Shown here piece after piece: positions 63,746-64,000 of a DNA stretch of 64,000 bases (the stretch's first letter is position 1; each line of letters starts with the position of its first letter). The position numbers were made by a program, and so were the translations under genes. Source of the DNA: Qipengyuania proteolytica (GTDB taxonomy: Bacteria > Pseudomonadota > Alphaproteobacteria > Sphingomonadales > Sphingomonadaceae). The DNA is taken from contig NZ_JAIGNN010000002.1 of NCBI RefSeq assembly GCF_019711565.1, positions 744,001 to 808,000 of the forward strand, written 5' to 3'. The notes beneath the pieces were generated by a model. That model did no database searches, had not been told where the DNA came from, and saw only the letters and a list, made by a program, of their open reading frames with translations.

Positions 63746-64000
63746 CTATGCCAATCTGTGTTCGGTGAGCAGGTCGAGGCTCAACCGATGAACGAATCCC
63801 ACGCCGCTGACGTCTTCGCCGAGGTCGCGCGGCCCCTCTGCCTTGGTGCGGCCGAAGGCGATGCCACCGACCTCGTCGGACTCGGCCACCGCGGCGATCA
63901 CCGCCTCGGCCAGCGCCCGCGCCTGCCCGTAGCTCGAAGAGAAGACGTCCACCTGCACCCGCGTCTGCCGTGCGCCCTGGTAACCGCCCAGGTGCTCGGG
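63746..64000 (-). CDS. DUF3168-like tail completion protein (5' end outside window)
   Basis: The frame remains open to the window edge. GGYQGARQTRVQVDVFSSSY and ALAEAVIAAVAESD followed by FVHRLSLDLL are characteristic of DUF3168 proteins, which close the tail tube at its head-proximal end. It stands just upstream of the tail tube gene. The GTG at 63958 is an internal codon, as coding similarity continues upstream. Confidence 0.82.
   Translation of the reverse strand, partial: PEHLGGYQGARQTRVQVDVFSSSYGQARALAEAVIAAVAESDEVGGIAFGRTKAEGPRDLGEDVSGVGFVHRLSLDLLTEHRLA

Larger units (their letters stand above)
48338..64000. mobile_element. Prophage, siphovirus type: left end, lysis and tail modules
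   Basis: Nearly all genes from 49314 to the window edge run on the minus strand with overlapping starts and stops, in the order of a tailed phage: tail completion, tube, chaperones, tape measure, tail tip, fibres, lysis. The left border is set by the broken glycosyltransferase gene (48245-48337). No tRNA or direct repeat was seen there. The right end with head, packaging and integration genes lies outside. Non-contractile tail proteins and a long tape measure indicate a siphovirus. Confidence 0.85.

Noticed and set aside
48338..64000. The phage region as a gene transfer agent cluster
   Set aside because: The gp10-like chaperone is shared, but a GH24 lysozyme with spanins, repeat fibre, SGNH fibre and edge morons fit a prophage better. 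Head genes outside the window would settle it.

Overview
The window is GC-rich chromosomal DNA, almost certainly from an alphaproteobacterium of the Sphingomonadales (Erythrobacteraceae-like). The grounds are two large TonB-dependent receptors of the GSRI-plug type, an ATP12-type assembly chaperone, a TIGR02186/TauE pair, an Mla/MCE transporter with a fused STAS-like domain, and many small secreted proteins of sphingomonad style.

Positions 1-13,260 hold catabolic and outer-membrane uptake genes: an aldehyde dehydrogenase (5' end outside the window), two short-chain dehydrogenases, a thiolase, an intact TonB-dependent receptor, two tandem paralogous small secreted proteins, a sulfotransferase-like protein, and a second TonB-dependent receptor that is a pseudogene. 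The pseudogene carries a 44-bp tandem duplication that shifts the frame, plus two amber codons just before the conserved C-terminus. Positions 13,292-25,950 carry clpB behind a plausible heat-shock promoter, a HerA/DUF87-like ATPase, a penicillin-acylase-family hydrolase followed by an M16 metalloprotease, and a run of small secreted proteins and lipoproteins. One of these contains an internally duplicated domain.

Positions 25,989-48,337 are mainly housekeeping. On the minus strand: rpsU, an FKBP isomerase, gatC-gatA-gatB, an unrecognised ORF coupled to gatB, and trmL. On the plus strand: a tightly overlapping set crcB, pseudouridine synthase, PaiB-like, HAD phosphatase, small membrane protein, ATP12. 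On the minus strand again: the Mla/MCE set (permease, ATPase, MCE protein, lipoprotein). A 32-bp perfect inverted repeat then separates the Mla set from valS. After valS come a REP-like inverted repeat, queE, a second HerA-like ATPase, and a four-gene cluster (TIGR02186, TauE, an unknown inner-membrane/beta-rich protein, and a glycosyltransferase) whose glycosyltransferase has lost its N-terminal half.

From about 48.3 kb to the end the window is a prophage, read mostly right to left on the minus strand. From the right edge the order is a DUF3168-like tail completion protein, tail tube, tail-assembly chaperone with a -1 frameshift extension (GGGAAAC), tape measure, three tail-tip proteins, a J-like protein, a fibre with an SGNH-hydrolase domain, and several small membrane proteins. 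A GH24 lysozyme, holin candidate, overlapping spanin pair and a nine-repeat fibre or decoration protein follow, with a nuclease-like lipoprotein at the edge. This is a siphovirus-type tail and lysis module. Head, packaging and integrase genes would lie beyond the right edge. The left prophage border coincides with the broken glycosyltransferase gene.
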